This document shows positions 53,853 to 62,503 of a DNA stretch of 64,000 nucleotides, in pieces; the stretch's first letter is position 1; every line of letters begins with the position of its first letter. The notes beneath the pieces are model-generated. The model ran no database searches. It saw nothing but the letters and a program-made list of their open reading frames with translations, and was not told where the DNA came from. The stretch spans positions 1,116,001 to 1,180,000 of the forward strand of contig NZ_JAGSGB010000002.1 in NCBI RefSeq assembly GCF_020092905.1. Reading direction: 5' to 3'. Position numbers and translations under genes: made by a program. The DNA comes from Pacificimonas aurantium. GTDB taxonomy: Bacteria > Pseudomonadota > Alphaproteobacteria > Sphingomonadales > Sphingomonadaceae.

Positions 53853-54808
53853 GCCGCAGCCCTCCGATCCGTCGACGCTGTATCCACTTCGCCAGCGTCT
53901 TCGGCGGGCAGATGCGCCAGAAGCCAATCGGCCGCCCTGCTGGCCTGGGAAGCGGCGCGGACGATGGCGCGGTTGTCCTCGCGCAGCACCTCGAGCCAGG
54001 AGCCGATGTAGTCGGCATGGCGCACGGTCGGCACAACGCCAAGCGAGGCGCAGCAGAAGGCCGCGTTCATTTCGGCGACCAGTTCTTCGAATGCGTATTT
54101 CCTGGTGCCGAAGCGGCCCGACATATCCCGCCCGAGCCGGGAGGCATGACCCGTGGCGTGGCCCAGCTCGTGCAGGGCCGTCCGGTGCCAGTCGATCGGC
54201 TCGAAATAGGCCTGTGGCGGCGGCACCTGAACGTAATCATGTGCGGGAACATAGAAGGCCTGATTTCCGCCGATGCGGAAGTCGATTCCGGTCGTCCGGA
54301 TCAGCGCCTCGACCCTTGGCTCGATCATGTGGGGCGGCGGTGGCGGCGCCTCGACAACAACATCCTCAGGCAAGCCCTCGCATTGCGCCGTGTTGAACAC
54401 GGTGAAGCGCTTGAGGAACGGGATACTGCCAGCTTCCTCCCCCGTCTCTCGCGCGCGGCGCTTCTCATCCTCGGGCGTGAAGCGGTCAGCATAGACGACG
54501 GTCGTGCCGCGCTCACCTTTCCGGACATTACCGCCGAGCGACAGGGCCTGACGGAAAGTCAGCCAATGCTGGGTCGGATAGCCGTATTGAACAACGGCGC
54601 CCCAGAGGATCAGAATGTTGATCCCGGAATATTGCCGAGCCGTCGCGGCGTTCCTCGGCATCGCGAGCGGTGCCTTCGCCGCCGTGCCCCAGGGCTGGAC
54701 CCAGGGCAACCGCCCTTGCTCCAGCTCGTTGATGATTTTCGCGGTAATCTCGTCATAGAGATTGGTGCGGTCGCCGCCGTCGCGTGCGGCGCGGTTCTGT
54801 CTGGCCAT
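53849..54808 (-). CDS. ardC: ArdC-family antirestriction protein with metallopeptidase domain
   Basis: 319 residues. The N-terminal ssDNA-binding domain has 'TAKIINELEQGRLPWVQPWG' and 'YSGINILILWGAVVQYGYPT'. The C-terminal zincin domain has 'ALHELGHATGHASRLGRDMS' (HExxH). ArdC coats incoming single-stranded DNA and protects it from restriction in the new host. Leader copy C precedes it. Confidence 0.92.
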   Translation of the reverse strand: MARQNRAARDGGDRTNLYDEITAKIINELEQGRLPWVQPWGTAAKAPLAMPRNAATARQYSGINILILWGAVVQYGYPTQHWLTFRQALSLGGNVRKGERGTTVVYADRFTPEDEKRRARETGEEAGSIPFLKRFTVFNTAQCEGLPEDVVVEAPPPPPHMIEPRVEALIRTTGIDFRIGGNQAFYVPAHDYVQVPPPQAYFEPIDWHRTALHELGHATGHASRLGRDMSGRFGTRKYAFEELVAEMNAAFCCASLGVVPTVRHADYIGSWLEVLREDNRAIVRAASQASRAADWLLAHLPAEDAGEVDTASTDRRAAA

Positions 54809-54821
54809 CGGGATTGTCTCC

Positions 54822-54895
54822 GCGACGGGCGCCGGAAGCCTCTCTCCCGACCTTCAACCCGTCACGGCAAACCCCGTCCGCACTCTTACTCTAGG
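54822..54895 (-). promoter_or_regulatory. Hairpin leader motif, copy C (ardC)
   Basis: Minus-strand outer stem GACGGG/CCCGTC (54863-54858 with 54829-54824). The inner stem reads GTCGGGAG/CTTCCGGC, with base changes relative to copies A and B that mostly keep pairing. The outer stem ends 15 nt before the ardC start. Confidence 0.6.
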
Positions 54896-55071
54896 AGCCG
54901 GGGTGAGGCCTAAAAGGGGGAGACCCGCCCGAGAAGAGACCGCGATCAGCATCAAGCCTATCCGATCTGCACGCCATGGCCGCCGACCATACGCCGCGGC
55001 GAATTTCTGCTGGCCCTTATCGGCACATATCGGCTCCAATCGCATCAGCGCACCACGTTCAGGAGCTGCAG

Positions 55072-55350
55072 ATGCCATCCGTTAGCGACCGGCCCGTCAA
55101 ACGTTCGATCCGAAGGAATGAACTGCGAGAAATCGTTCCTCTGGCGGACAGCACCATTTACGAGATGGAGCAGCGCGGAGAATTTCCCCGCCGCTTTGCC
55201 CTTTCACCCAGATGCGTCGTCTGGGATCTTGCCGAGGTCGAAGCGTGGCTCGAAAGCCGGCGCGCCAAGCCAATCCCGCGTGCCAATCACCCCGACGTCA
55301 CCCGGCGGAAGTTCCGACCCGTCAAAGGGCATGGGCGGAATTCAGCTTAA
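55072..55350 (+). CDS. AlpA-family regulator, candidate excisionase (RDF)
   Basis: 92 residues from ATG 55072, with AGGAG 7 nt upstream. 'RRNELREIVPLADSTIYEME', 'GEFPRRFALSPRCVVWDLAE' and 'EAWLESRRA' form an AlpA-type helix-turn-helix. Small AlpA-like proteins near the integrase act as recombination directionality factors. It is read towards the integrase, opposite to ardC, and would be the natural target of the FseA-like activator. Confidence 0.78.
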   Translation: MPSVSDRPVKRSIRRNELREIVPLADSTIYEMEQRGEFPRRFALSPRCVVWDLAEVEAWLESRRAKPIPRANHPDVTRRKFRPVKGHGRNSA

Positions 55351-55491
55351 GTATTTGAGGGTCAGGAGCAGTCGAGCGCCCGTCATACCGATGCCCCACA
55401 TAACCCTGGTTTGCATTCCGGTGACCGACAACTACGATGGCAAGCGATAGCTCTGCGTGTTGTGTCAAGCGTCAGGATTTGGGCATCAGGA

Positions 55492-55743
55492 TTACAAGCG
55501 AGTCGCAGCAAACGCGCGACGGATCGCGTCCTCACCACTTCCTTCAGCCAACTCGCCACCACGGGCTTGTCCAAGACCTGTCATCAACAAGAGTCGTAGA
55601 TCATCAAGCTCGGCATCCTCGCGTTCTAAAAGACACAATCCCGCACGAAGGGCTTCGGATGCATTCTGATATCGCCCTGACGCCACCAGTCGGTCGACCA
55701 GGGCAGATTGACTATCGGTGAGCACGAGATTTCTTGTGGCCAT
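55492..55743 (-). CDS. ParD-like antitoxin, apparently without toxin
   Basis: 83 residues from ATG 55743: 'TRNLVLTDSQSALVDRLVAS', 'YQNASEALRAGLCLLEREDA', the ribbon-helix-helix ParD pattern. The gene that should follow (parE) is absent: no RelE/ParE-like frame was seen in 55351-55491. It may be a relic, or an antitoxin that counters toxins of other elements. Confidence 0.8.
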   Translation of the reverse strand: MATRNLVLTDSQSALVDRLVASGRYQNASEALRAGLCLLEREDAELDDLRLLLMTGLGQARGGELAEGSGEDAIRRAFAATRL

Positions 55744-55826
55744 GCGAGGCTCCATCGGTTCATTGGCAATATATGCCAATGTCCCACTGATATCGATCGA
55801 ACCGGCATCCGCCCAGCGCTGGCCCA

Positions 55827-57083
55827 TCAAAGGGCAGGGTCGGGCTCAAGCATAGGCATGGTCGGGGGGAGCAGTGTGACTGGCCGCTTGCGACCTTCCA
55901 CCCAGGCGTCAACAACGTCCGACCACTCCTGGAGCATATGGCGGCGCTGAACCTCGTATTCCGCCTTATTGTAGACACCGCGCGAAGACCGTCCGTCTTC
56001 GTGGGCGAGGCATTTTTCGATCCAGTCGCTGTTGAAGCCGAGTTCATTCAGCAACGTTGAGCCGGTCCGTCGTAAGTCGTGAACTGTAAACGGCTCCAAT
56101 GGCAGCCCCTCTTTCTGCGCCAGATCGACCACCGCGTAGGTGATGCGGTTGAACGTCGCCCGCGACATGGGCGCATCCGCATCGTAGCGCGAGGGCAGCA
56201 GATACCGGGAATTGCCGGCACAGGTCTTGAGCGCGATCATGATGTCGAGCGCCTGTCGGGAAAGGTACACATTGTGCGGCTTGGAGCGCTTCATCCGCTC
56301 CTTCGGAATGCTCCAAACCGCGTTCTCGAAGTCCACTTCGTCCCAAACCGCGTCCTGCAGCTCGCTTTTGCGAACCATCGTCAGCAGGAAGAGCTTCATG
56401 CCGAGGCGAATGGTCGGCAAAGTCGGGACATGTTCCAGTTGCCTGAGCATGATGCGAATCTCTGTCGGTGAAAGCGCACGGTCTCTGGGCCGGAATGCAG
56501 CAATCGAAGCTGGGCCGACTTCATCGGCGGGATTGGGCACCTTCTCGCCGTGCAGGATCGCGAAACTGTAGATCTGCTTGAGGATGTCCCGGACGTGGAT
56601 GGCCGTTGCAGGCGCACCGCGATCGACGATCTTGGCGCAGAGAGCTCTCAGATCATCTGGGGTGATTTCGCGCAGCAGCCGGTTGCGCCAGACGGGCAGC
56701 AACTCTCGATCGAAGATCGAGCGCCGCATCGCTCTGGTACTGTCCGCCATCGGAGCCTTGTCCAGCCACTTCTCGCCGAACTGACCGAAGCTCTTGGCCT
56801 CTTTCAGACGGCGCTTCTCGCGCTGTTTTTCAATTGCGGGTGAGCGGCCCTCTCGGACTGCGCGCTTGGCGTCCAAGCAGAGTTCGCGAGCCCGTGCGAG
56901 CGAAATGCCGTCACGTCCGTATCTGCCGAGATAGACGGTCTCGCGGCGCCCATTCAGCCGGTAATCCAGGCTGAAGGAGATCAGACCCGTCGGCGTGACA
57001 CGGACATACATGCCGTCCCTGTCTGACACCTTGTAGACTTTGTCTTTTGGTTTGAGCGCCTTAAGCGCAGCGTCCGTCAACAT
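55827..57083 (-). CDS. int: Tyrosine integrase of the ICE (DUF4102/P4 type)
   Basis: 418 residues from ATG 57083, which has GGAGG upstream. N-terminal DUF4102 arm-binding domain ('LTDAALKALKPKDKVYKVSD'), then a core-binding region and the catalytic domain: 'LLTMVRKSELQDAVWDEVDF' (Arg), 'TVHDLRRTGSTLLNELG' (HxxR) and 'CLAHEDGRSSRGVYNKAEY' (H and Tyr). Its upstream region, rich in repeats, abuts the guaA 3' end, so this enzyme integrates and excises the ICE there. Confidence 0.94.
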   Translation of the reverse strand: MLTDAALKALKPKDKVYKVSDRDGMYVRVTPTGLISFSLDYRLNGRRETVYLGRYGRDGISLARARELCLDAKRAVREGRSPAIEKQREKRRLKEAKSFGQFGEKWLDKAPMADSTRAMRRSIFDRELLPVWRNRLLREITPDDLRALCAKIVDRGAPATAIHVRDILKQIYSFAILHGEKVPNPADEVGPASIAAFRPRDRALSPTEIRIMLRQLEHVPTLPTIRLGMKLFLLTMVRKSELQDAVWDEVDFENAVWSIPKERMKRSKPHNVYLSRQALDIMIALKTCAGNSRYLLPSRYDADAPMSRATFNRITYAVVDLAQKEGLPLEPFTVHDLRRTGSTLLNELGFNSDWIEKCLAHEDGRSSRGVYNKAEYEVQRRHMLQEWSDVVDAWVEGRKRPVTLLPPTMPMLEPDPAL

Positions 57084-57099
57084 CTTCGCGCAGCCTCCG

Positions 57100-57261
57100 A
57101 AAAGTACCGTCATGCGGTTTTGGGAGGTTCGTGACGCCTAAATCACTTTATTATCAGTGCCTTACCTTGGAAAAAGTACCGTCACAATCCTCAGCTCTTG
57201 TGACGGTACTTTCTGAGACGGCCGTGATCAATATGAGCGAGCACCGTCAATCGTGACGGTG
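57100..57261. repeat. GTACCGTCA repeat cluster: candidate integrase/excisionase arm sites
   Basis: AAAGTACCGTCA occurs at 57101-57112. It recurs as AAAGTACCGTCACAA (57173-57187) and in reverse as TTGTGACGGTACTTT (57198-57212), a perfect 15-bp inverted pair with a 10-bp gap. CACCGTCA (57242-57249) and TGACGGTG (57254-57261) form a further pair. Five related copies lie between the integrase start and guaA, as expected for arm-type sites that also control int. Confidence 0.65.
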
Positions 57262-57395
57262 TTTGTGATTGCTACCCACCGATAGGTCTCGATAGGTAGC
57301 GGATAAAAAATTATTTTTAATCAGAGTGTTAGGGGAAATTCTGGCGCATTGTCGGCGGCGTTCGGATGGCCCTGAATCATTCCCATTCGATCGTG
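57262..57395. other. Attachment-site region (att) at the guaA 3' end
   Basis: An AT-rich tract (about 57302-57325) is followed by the guaA stop codon at 57377-57379. The DNA end of the ICE most likely falls within the last guaA codons, a known hot spot for integrase-driven islands. The exact core cannot be set without the other end of the element. Confidence 0.55.
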
Positions 57396-58936
57396 CCGGG
57401 CGGCTTGCTGGTATAGTCGTAGACGACGCGGTTGATGCCCTTCACCTCGTTGACGATGCGGGTCGCGACGTTCGACAGGAACTCGGCGGAAAAGGGAAAG
57501 ACGTCCGCGGTCATGCCATCGGTCGAGGTAACCGCGCGCAATCCGCAAACCCGGTCATAGGTGCGGTAATCGCCCATGACGCCGACGGTACGCACGGGAA
57601 GCAGTACGGCGAAGGCCTGCCAGATCGCGTCGTAGAGGCCGTTCTTGCGGATTTCCTCCAGATAGATGGCGTCCGCCTTCCTGAGGATGTCGCAGGCCTC
57701 TTTCGTGACTTCGCCCGGGATGCGGATGGCAAGGCCCGGTCCGGGGAAGGGATGACGGCCGACGAAGGCATCCGGCAATCCGAGTTCGCGGCCTAGGTCG
57801 CGCACCTCGTCCTTGAACAGTTCGCGCAGCGGCTCGACCAGCTGCATGTTCATACGTTCCGGCAGGCCGCCGACATTGTGGTGCGACTTGATCGTCACCG
57901 AAGGTCCGCCGGTGAAGCTGACGCTCTCGATCACGTCGGGGTAGAGCGTCCCCTGCGCCAGATAGTCGGCGCCGCCGATGCGGCGGGCCTCTTCCTCGAA
58001 AATGTCGATGAAGGTCTTGCCGATGAACTTCCGCTTCTTTTCCGGGTCCGTTTCGCCCGCAAGGCCCGACAGGAACGTCTCCTCCGCGTTCACATGGACG
58101 AGCGGGATATTGTAGTGACCGCGAAACAGCGAAACGACCTGCTCGGCCTCCTGCGCGCGCATCAGGCCATGATCGACGAAGACGCAGGTCAGCTGGTCGC
58201 CGATCGCCTCATGAATAAGTACCGCGGCAACGGCGGAGTCCACGCCGCCCGAAAGGCCGCAGATCACCTTGCCGTCGCCGACCTGCTCGCGGATTTCGGC
58301 GATCTTCTGGTCGCGAAATTCCGCCATGGTCCAGTCCTCGGCGATGCCGCAGACATGACGCGCGAAATTGGCGAGCAGCTTCGCGCCGTCGGGCGTGTGC
58401 ATCACTTCGGGATGGAACTGCGTGCCGTAATATTTCCGGGTTTCGTCGGCGATGAGTGCGAAGGGGGCACCATCGGATGTGGCAACGATCGAGAAGCCGG
58501 GCGCGAAGGACGTGACCTTGTCGCCGTGGCTCATCCAGACTTGATGCCGCTCGCCGACTTCCCACAGCCCGTCGAACAGGCTGCACTCCTCGGTCACGGT
58601 CAGGAAGGCGCGTCCGAACTCGCCGGAATCGCCAGGCTCGACCGTGCCGCCGAGCTGGTGGGTCATGACCTGCTGGCCGTAGCAGATGCCGAGAATGGGA
58701 ACTCCCGCATCGAACAGGCATTGCGGCGCACGCGGACTGCCCTCTTCCGGCACGCCGGCCGGACTGCCCGACAGGATGATCCCCTTGGGCTGCAGCCGTG
58801 CGAAGGCCTCCTCGGCCTTCGAAAAGGGCGCGATCTCGGAATAGACGCCGGCTTCGCGAATGCGGCGGGCGATCAGCTGGGTGACCTGGCTGCCGAAGTC
58901 GACGACCAGAATGGTTTCTGCAGGAGTGACGCTCAT
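57377..58936 (-). CDS. guaA: GMP synthase (glutamine-hydrolysing)
   Basis: 519 residues, full length. The N-terminal class I glutamine amidotransferase has '[15 protein letters not shown]' (nucleophile Cys) and 'QFHPEVMHT' (catalytic His and Glu). The ATP pyrophosphatase domain has '[13 protein letters not shown]'. The C-terminus '[13 protein letters not shown]' is standard. It converts XMP to GMP. The ICE insertion leaves an intact C-terminus, so the element restores the gene end. Confidence 0.97.
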   Translation of the reverse strand: MSVTPAETILVVDFGSQVTQLIARRIREAGVYSEIAPFSKAEEAFARLQPKGIILSGSPAGVPEEGSPRAPQCLFDAGVPILGICYGQQVMTHQLGGTVEPGDSGEFGRAFLTVTEECSLFDGLWEVGERHQVWMSHGDKVTSFAPGFSIVATSDGAPFALIADETRKYYGTQFHPEVMHTPDGAKLLANFARHVCGIAEDWTMAEFRDQKIAEIREQVGDGKVICGLSGGVDSAVAAVLIHEAIGDQLTCVFVDHGLMRAQEAEQVVSLFRGHYNIPLVHVNAEETFLSGLAGETDPEKKRKFIGKTFIDIFEEEARRIGGADYLAQGTLYPDVIESVSFTGGPSVTIKSHHNVGGLPERMNMQLVEPLRELFKDEVRDLGRELGLPDAFVGRHPFPGPGLAIRIPGEVTKEACDILRKADAIYLEEIRKNGLYDAIWQAFAVLLPVRTVGVMGDYRTYDRVCGLRAVTSTDGMTADVFPFSAEFLSNVATRIVNEVKGINRVVYDYTSKPPGTIEWE

Positions 58937-58982
58937 GCCGCGCGGTTATTCCCGCCGGCCAGATTCGTCCAGCGGCAGACGG

Positions 58983-59567
58983 TCAGTCGCGATAGGCAAC
59001 CTGCTCTTCGAAGCGAAAGCCCGTGACGTCACCGCCATCGGCGAAACAGGTGAAGCCCGCCGTGTGGATGCGCGAAGACCGGCGGTCGTCAATGCGGACT
59101 TCTCCCGACACGCGATATTCCCGCTCATAGGCATCGACATCGAAAATCCGGCTGAGCCGGGCGTCGGCACCGTAGCGCCCGCCAAGAGCTTCGGCCTCTT
59201 CGCTGCAGGCATCCACCGCCGCGCGTTCCGACGGAAAGCGCCGTTCATAGTCGGGGTCCGCATAGCCATAGTCCTGACCGCGGTCATAGCCGCCCGGCCG
59301 ATCGTTCCAGTCGGGCGCCGGCGGATAGTCGTCGTCCGCCGGATAGGGCGCGGGTGGAGCGGGCGGGTCCGCGCGGCGTTCGTCCTTGTCCTTGCCGGAA
59401 CTGAGAATGGCGATCAGCCCGCCCACGATGGCGGCGCCGACAATGGCATCGCCAACGTCGAACTTGTCCTCGTGATGATGGCGATAGGGCTTCCGGTGCG
59501 CATCGGCAGCGGTGGTGATGGCCATGGCGGCGATGGGAATGGCGATCAGGGTTCGGACAGGGCGCAT
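58983..59567 (-). CDS. Secreted/periplasmic protein of unknown function
   Basis: 194 residues from ATG 59567. A signal peptide ends near 'TTAADAHRKPYRHHHEDKFD'. A Gly-rich hydrophobic stretch ('AIVGAAIVGGLIAIL') is followed by a Pro/Asp/Tyr-rich linker and a C-terminal domain with two cysteines ('AAVDACSEEAEALGGRYG', 'TAGFTCFADGG'). Similar envelope proteins are common in Sphingomonadales. No specific role known. Confidence 0.75.
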   Translation of the reverse strand: MRPVRTLIAIPIAAMAITTAADAHRKPYRHHHEDKFDVGDAIVGAAIVGGLIAILSSGKDKDERRADPPAPPAPYPADDDYPPAPDWNDRPGGYDRGQDYGYADPDYERRFPSERAAVDACSEEAEALGGRYGADARLSRIFDVDAYEREYRVSGEVRIDDRRSSRIHTAGFTCFADGGDVTGFRFEEQVAYRD

Positions 59568-59630
59568 GATCCGGCGCTCCCCCAAGTTAGAGCTGAATGA
59601 CGTCGCCACGGTGCGCGCCGGCTTCTGAAT

Positions 59631-60071
59631 TCATGCTGAACCGGCGAGACGCTCCAGTTCCGCGCGCCAGCTCGCCGGCAAGGGAGCAGGCCGGCGGGTT
59701 TCGCGGTCGACATAGACGTGCACGAAGAACCCTTCCGCGGCGGCCTCTTCGCTGCCGGACGCGAAGATCCCGACCTCGTAGCGGACGCTCGACGTGCCCA
59801 GCTTCGCCACGCGGATTCCCGCTTCGATTTCCTGCGGATAGACCAGCGGGGCGGCGTATCGGCAGCCGGTTTCCACCACCAGGCCGATGGTCTCGCTGGT
59901 TTCGATATCGAGAAGGCCTGCTTCGATAAGGTGAGCGTTCACCGCCGTGTCGAAGAAGGAATAATAGGCCACATTGTTGATGTGGCCGTAGACGTCATTG
60001 TCGTTCCAGCGCGTGACGATGCGGCGAAAGACCGGATAGGCCTCTCGGCCCTTCAGCGGATCCCGGCTCAT
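59631..60071 (-). CDS. 4HBT-type acyl-CoA thioesterase
   Basis: 146 residues with the hot-dog fold pattern: 'TRWNDNDVYGHINNVAYYSF', carrying the catalytic Asp and His-Asn-Asn motif, and 'GCRYAAPLVYPQEIEAGIRV'. It probably cleaves short or medium acyl-CoA esters. It follows the alcohol dehydrogenase gene by 3 bp, so the two are likely cotranscribed. Confidence 0.9.
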   Translation of the reverse strand: MSRDPLKGREAYPVFRRIVTRWNDNDVYGHINNVAYYSFFDTAVNAHLIEAGLLDIETSETIGLVVETGCRYAAPLVYPQEIEAGIRVAKLGTSSVRYEVGIFASGSEEAAAEGFFVHVYVDRETRRPAPLPASWRAELERLAGSA

Positions 60072-60074
60072 CGG

Positions 60075-61223
60075 CTAGAGCGCCGCTTCATAAAGGCGGC
60101 GAGCATCGGCGCGGCTGATGTCGACGGGATTGTTGATCAGAAGCCGTTCCTGTTTCATCGCCTCCGTTGCCAGAAGGTCGAGATGCGAGGCCTCGACGCC
60201 GACGTCGCGCAGCCGCGGGCTGAGACCCGTCTCGGCAATCAGTGAGCGCATTTCCTCGACGAAGCCCTGCGCCCGTCCCTGCGACCCGAGCGATCCAAGC
60301 TTCGGATTCACGTCGACGGCGAGTTCCGCATAATGCTCACGAGCAGCCTCCATATTGTGGCCGAGGACATGCGGCAGCATCAGCGCGTTCGACAGGCCGT
60401 GCGGGACATGGAAATGCCCGCCCAGCGGATAGGCGAGCGCATGGACGCCCCCCACCGGAGCGTTGGAAAAGGCAACGCCGGCAAGATGCGCGCCCAGCAG
60501 CATCTGGCCGCGCGCCTCCCGGTTCTCCGGGTCGTCGCACGCGGTCCTGATATGCGCGGACAAGATGCGCAGCGCCTCGCGCGCCAATGCGTCGGAGAGC
60601 GGATTCTTCAGCCGCTTCGAGGTATAGGCCTCGATCGCGTGAACCATCGCATCGATGCCGGTCGCAGCGGTCACGGCACGCGGCAGGCCGATGGTCAGTT
60701 CCGCATCGAGGAAGGTCCAGTCGGCATAGAGGGCCGGCGACACCACGCCCTTCTTTTCCGCACCGCCCACCGTCAGAATGGCGATCGGTGTCGCCTCCGA
60801 ACCGGTGCCGGCCGTGGTCGGCACCAGGATGAGCGGCAGGCTCTCGCCCTTAGCCATGTCGACGCCGTAAATGTCATCGAGCGAGTCGCCGGAGCCGAGC
60901 AGGTAGGCGACCGTCTTCGCCACATCCATCGGGCTGCCGCCGCCAAAGCCGACGACCGACGCCGCGCCTGCCTCTCGCCCCTGCGCGGCAGCGGCCTCTA
61001 CCGTGTCAGCGCTCGGATCGGCCTCGACATCCTCGAAGACACTGATCTCGCACCCGCTTTCTTGCAGTGCAGCAAAAGCGGCGTCCGCGAGGCCGAGGCG
61101 GCGAACGGTCCTGTCCGTGACGAAAAGCACCGGGCCGGAGGGCAAAACCTCTGCCAGCTGGGCAGTTGAGCCGGGGCCCGAACGCACCTTCGGACCATAT
61201 GAAAAGGAAAATTCCGTTTGCAT
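60075..61223 (-). CDS. Iron-containing alcohol dehydrogenase
   Basis: 382 residues of the group III metal-dependent dehydrogenases. NAD binding is indicated by 'GFGGGSPMDVAKTVAYLLGS' and 'VPTTAGTGSEATPIAI'. Metal ligands are in 'GIDAMVHAIEAY' and 'HVPHGLSNALMLPHVLGHNM'. Substrate cannot be told from sequence. It forms a small operon with the thioesterase. Confidence 0.92.
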   Translation of the reverse strand: MQTEFSFSYGPKVRSGPGSTAQLAEVLPSGPVLFVTDRTVRRLGLADAAFAALQESGCEISVFEDVEADPSADTVEAAAAQGREAGAASVVGFGGGSPMDVAKTVAYLLGSGDSLDDIYGVDMAKGESLPLILVPTTAGTGSEATPIAILTVGGAEKKGVVSPALYADWTFLDAELTIGLPRAVTAATGIDAMVHAIEAYTSKRLKNPLSDALAREALRILSAHIRTACDDPENREARGQMLLGAHLAGVAFSNAPVGGVHALAYPLGGHFHVPHGLSNALMLPHVLGHNMEAAREHYAELAVDVNPKLGSLGSQGRAQGFVEEMRSLIAETGLSPRLRDVGVEASHLDLLATEAMKQERLLINNPVDISRADARRLYEAAL

Positions 61224-61390
61224 TCTGGCCGTATTGCGGTTTCATGTTCGCATCCGCAAGGCGGATTGGGGGCCGCCTGCGTGATCGGAGGCGAATTGTC
61301 CCCTAAAGGAAGGCTTAAGACCTGACTGTCATAAGACCTGTAGAAGATTTTGAGCGGGCCTATGAGGCCGAGTCCGCTCAGGGGGTCCTT

Positions 61391-61846
61391 ATGCTTCAAA
61401 TCGCGCGTTCAAAGCTATCAAATCAGGCTGTGCATGATCTTGCACCGCCGCCGCTTCCTCCGGGATTTGGAGACCTCGCCGCTTCTCTGGCATCGGAAAT
61501 GCCCCTACGGATCGCCGCGGGCGCTCCGGGAGACCGCCCCAGCGCGAGTACCGCCGCCATCCGGCTGCACCGGTTCACGACATTCTATCCCGGCTTCGTC
61601 GCCGCCGCGCTCGTCACCAATGACGGGCGCATCATCGCCCGCTCTGATCTGAGAGACCCGAACGGGCGGACCCTGCCGATCGACGGCATAGCCGACGCGA
61701 CCGAAGCGCTGGGCCTGGTAAGTTTCAACGACGACCGGGTAAGCAACGTTCTGGAGGCTGGCCCTTGCGAAGCGATCATCGCCGCGACGGTGGAATGCCC
61801 GACGGGCCGCGCGAAGTGCGGCCTGCTTCTCTGCTGCACCCGATAA
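61391..61846 (+). CDS. Hypothetical protein
   Basis: 151 residues ('MLQIARSKLSNQAVHDLAPP' onward), with 'AALVTNDGRIIARSDLRDPN' and a Cys-rich end 'CPTGRAKCGLLLCCTR'. No family recognised. It is the only chromosomal gene here on the + strand and converges on rplQ; the terminator at 61928 lies between them. Confidence 0.55.
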   Translation: MLQIARSKLSNQAVHDLAPPPLPPGFGDLAASLASEMPLRIAAGAPGDRPSASTAAIRLHRFTTFYPGFVAAALVTNDGRIIARSDLRDPNGRTLPIDGIADATEALGLVSFNDDRVSNVLEAGPCEAIIAATVECPTGRAKCGLLLCCTR

Positions 61847-61927
61847 GACGCGCCGGCTGAGACGGCGAAGCCACTAAGCCTTCGCGCCACTGAACCTTCG
61901 CGCTCGCGACGGAACTACCGACACGAA

Positions 61928-61957
61928 AAAGGGGAGCGGCGAAGGCCACTCCCCTTT
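61928..61957. terminator. Terminator downstream of rplQ (bidirectional)
   Basis: AAAGGGGAG (61928-61936) and CTCCCCTTT (61949-61957) form a 9-bp stem. On the minus strand, where the ribosomal operon ends, the stem is followed by a T run. It also serves the convergent gene at 61391-61846. Confidence 0.8.
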
Positions 61958-61981
61958 CGAAACTTTTGAACTGCGAGACGC

Positions 61982-62404
61982 TCAGGCGGCTTCTTCGAAG
62001 TCCTCGTCGGATTCGACCGGGCCGGAATCCTGACCCTTGGCCGACGTATCGCGATCGACCAGCTCGATGAACGCCATCGGCGCCGCGTCGGAGGAACGGA
62101 TGCCCGCCTTCAGCACGCGCGTATAGCCACCCGGACGATCCGCGTAGCGATCCGCAAGGACGTCGAACAGCTTCTTCAGCTGCTGCTCGTCCATCAGCCG
62201 CGACATGGCGAGCCGGCGATTCGATAGACCGCCCTTCTTGGCGAGGGTGACGAGCTTCTCGACATAGGGCCGCAGGGCCTTCGCCTTCGGCAGCGTGGTC
62301 TTGATCTGCTCATGCTTGATCAGCGCGGCAGCCATGTTGCGCAGCATGGCCTGGCGGTGCGCCGAGGTGCGCTGCAGTTTCTTCTGTCCGTAACGATGAC
62401 GCAT
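61982..62404 (-). CDS. rplQ: Ribosomal protein bL17
   Basis: 140 residues beginning '[20 protein letters not shown]' and containing '[20 protein letters not shown]', typical of L17. It is the last gene of the rpsK-rpoA-rplQ operon. The C-terminal tail is acidic. Confidence 0.98.
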   Translation of the reverse strand: MRHRYGQKKLQRTSAHRQAMLRNMAAALIKHEQIKTTLPKAKALRPYVEKLVTLAKKGGLSNRRLAMSRLMDEQQLKKLFDVLADRYADRPGGYTRVLKAGIRSSDAAPMAFIELVDRDTSAKGQDSGPVESDEDFEEAA

Positions 62405-62503
62405 CTGTCACTTTCCTTCCGGTTCGTGCGGGAGCCGTATCAGGTACTCCCGTCCCGGCGGCGCTTATGAAGAGGCGGCCGCCACTGACCCCTAGGGGCA
62501 TGA

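Larger units (their letters stand above)
1..57376. mobile_element. Integrative and conjugative element (right-hand part, left end outside window)
   Basis: A continuous block carries a tyrosine integrase next to guaA, a complete trb-type mating-pair formation operon, TraG coupling protein, relaxase, RepA/ParA/ParB and typical accessory genes (ArdC, DUF736, DUF2958, DUF2493, DUF2285). The gene content and order resemble the Tn4371-like family of proteobacterial ICEs. Cargo lies at three places: left of the trb operon (defence genes), between trbB and traG (ndpA-relA), and next to the regulators (hipBA). The right boundary is inferred to lie at or just inside the guaA 3' end. The left boundary was not seen. 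Confidence 0.9.

Noticed and set aside
55383-55491. Possible ParE toxin remnant
   Set aside because: No frame shows RelE/ParE-type sequence; the short translations look random.
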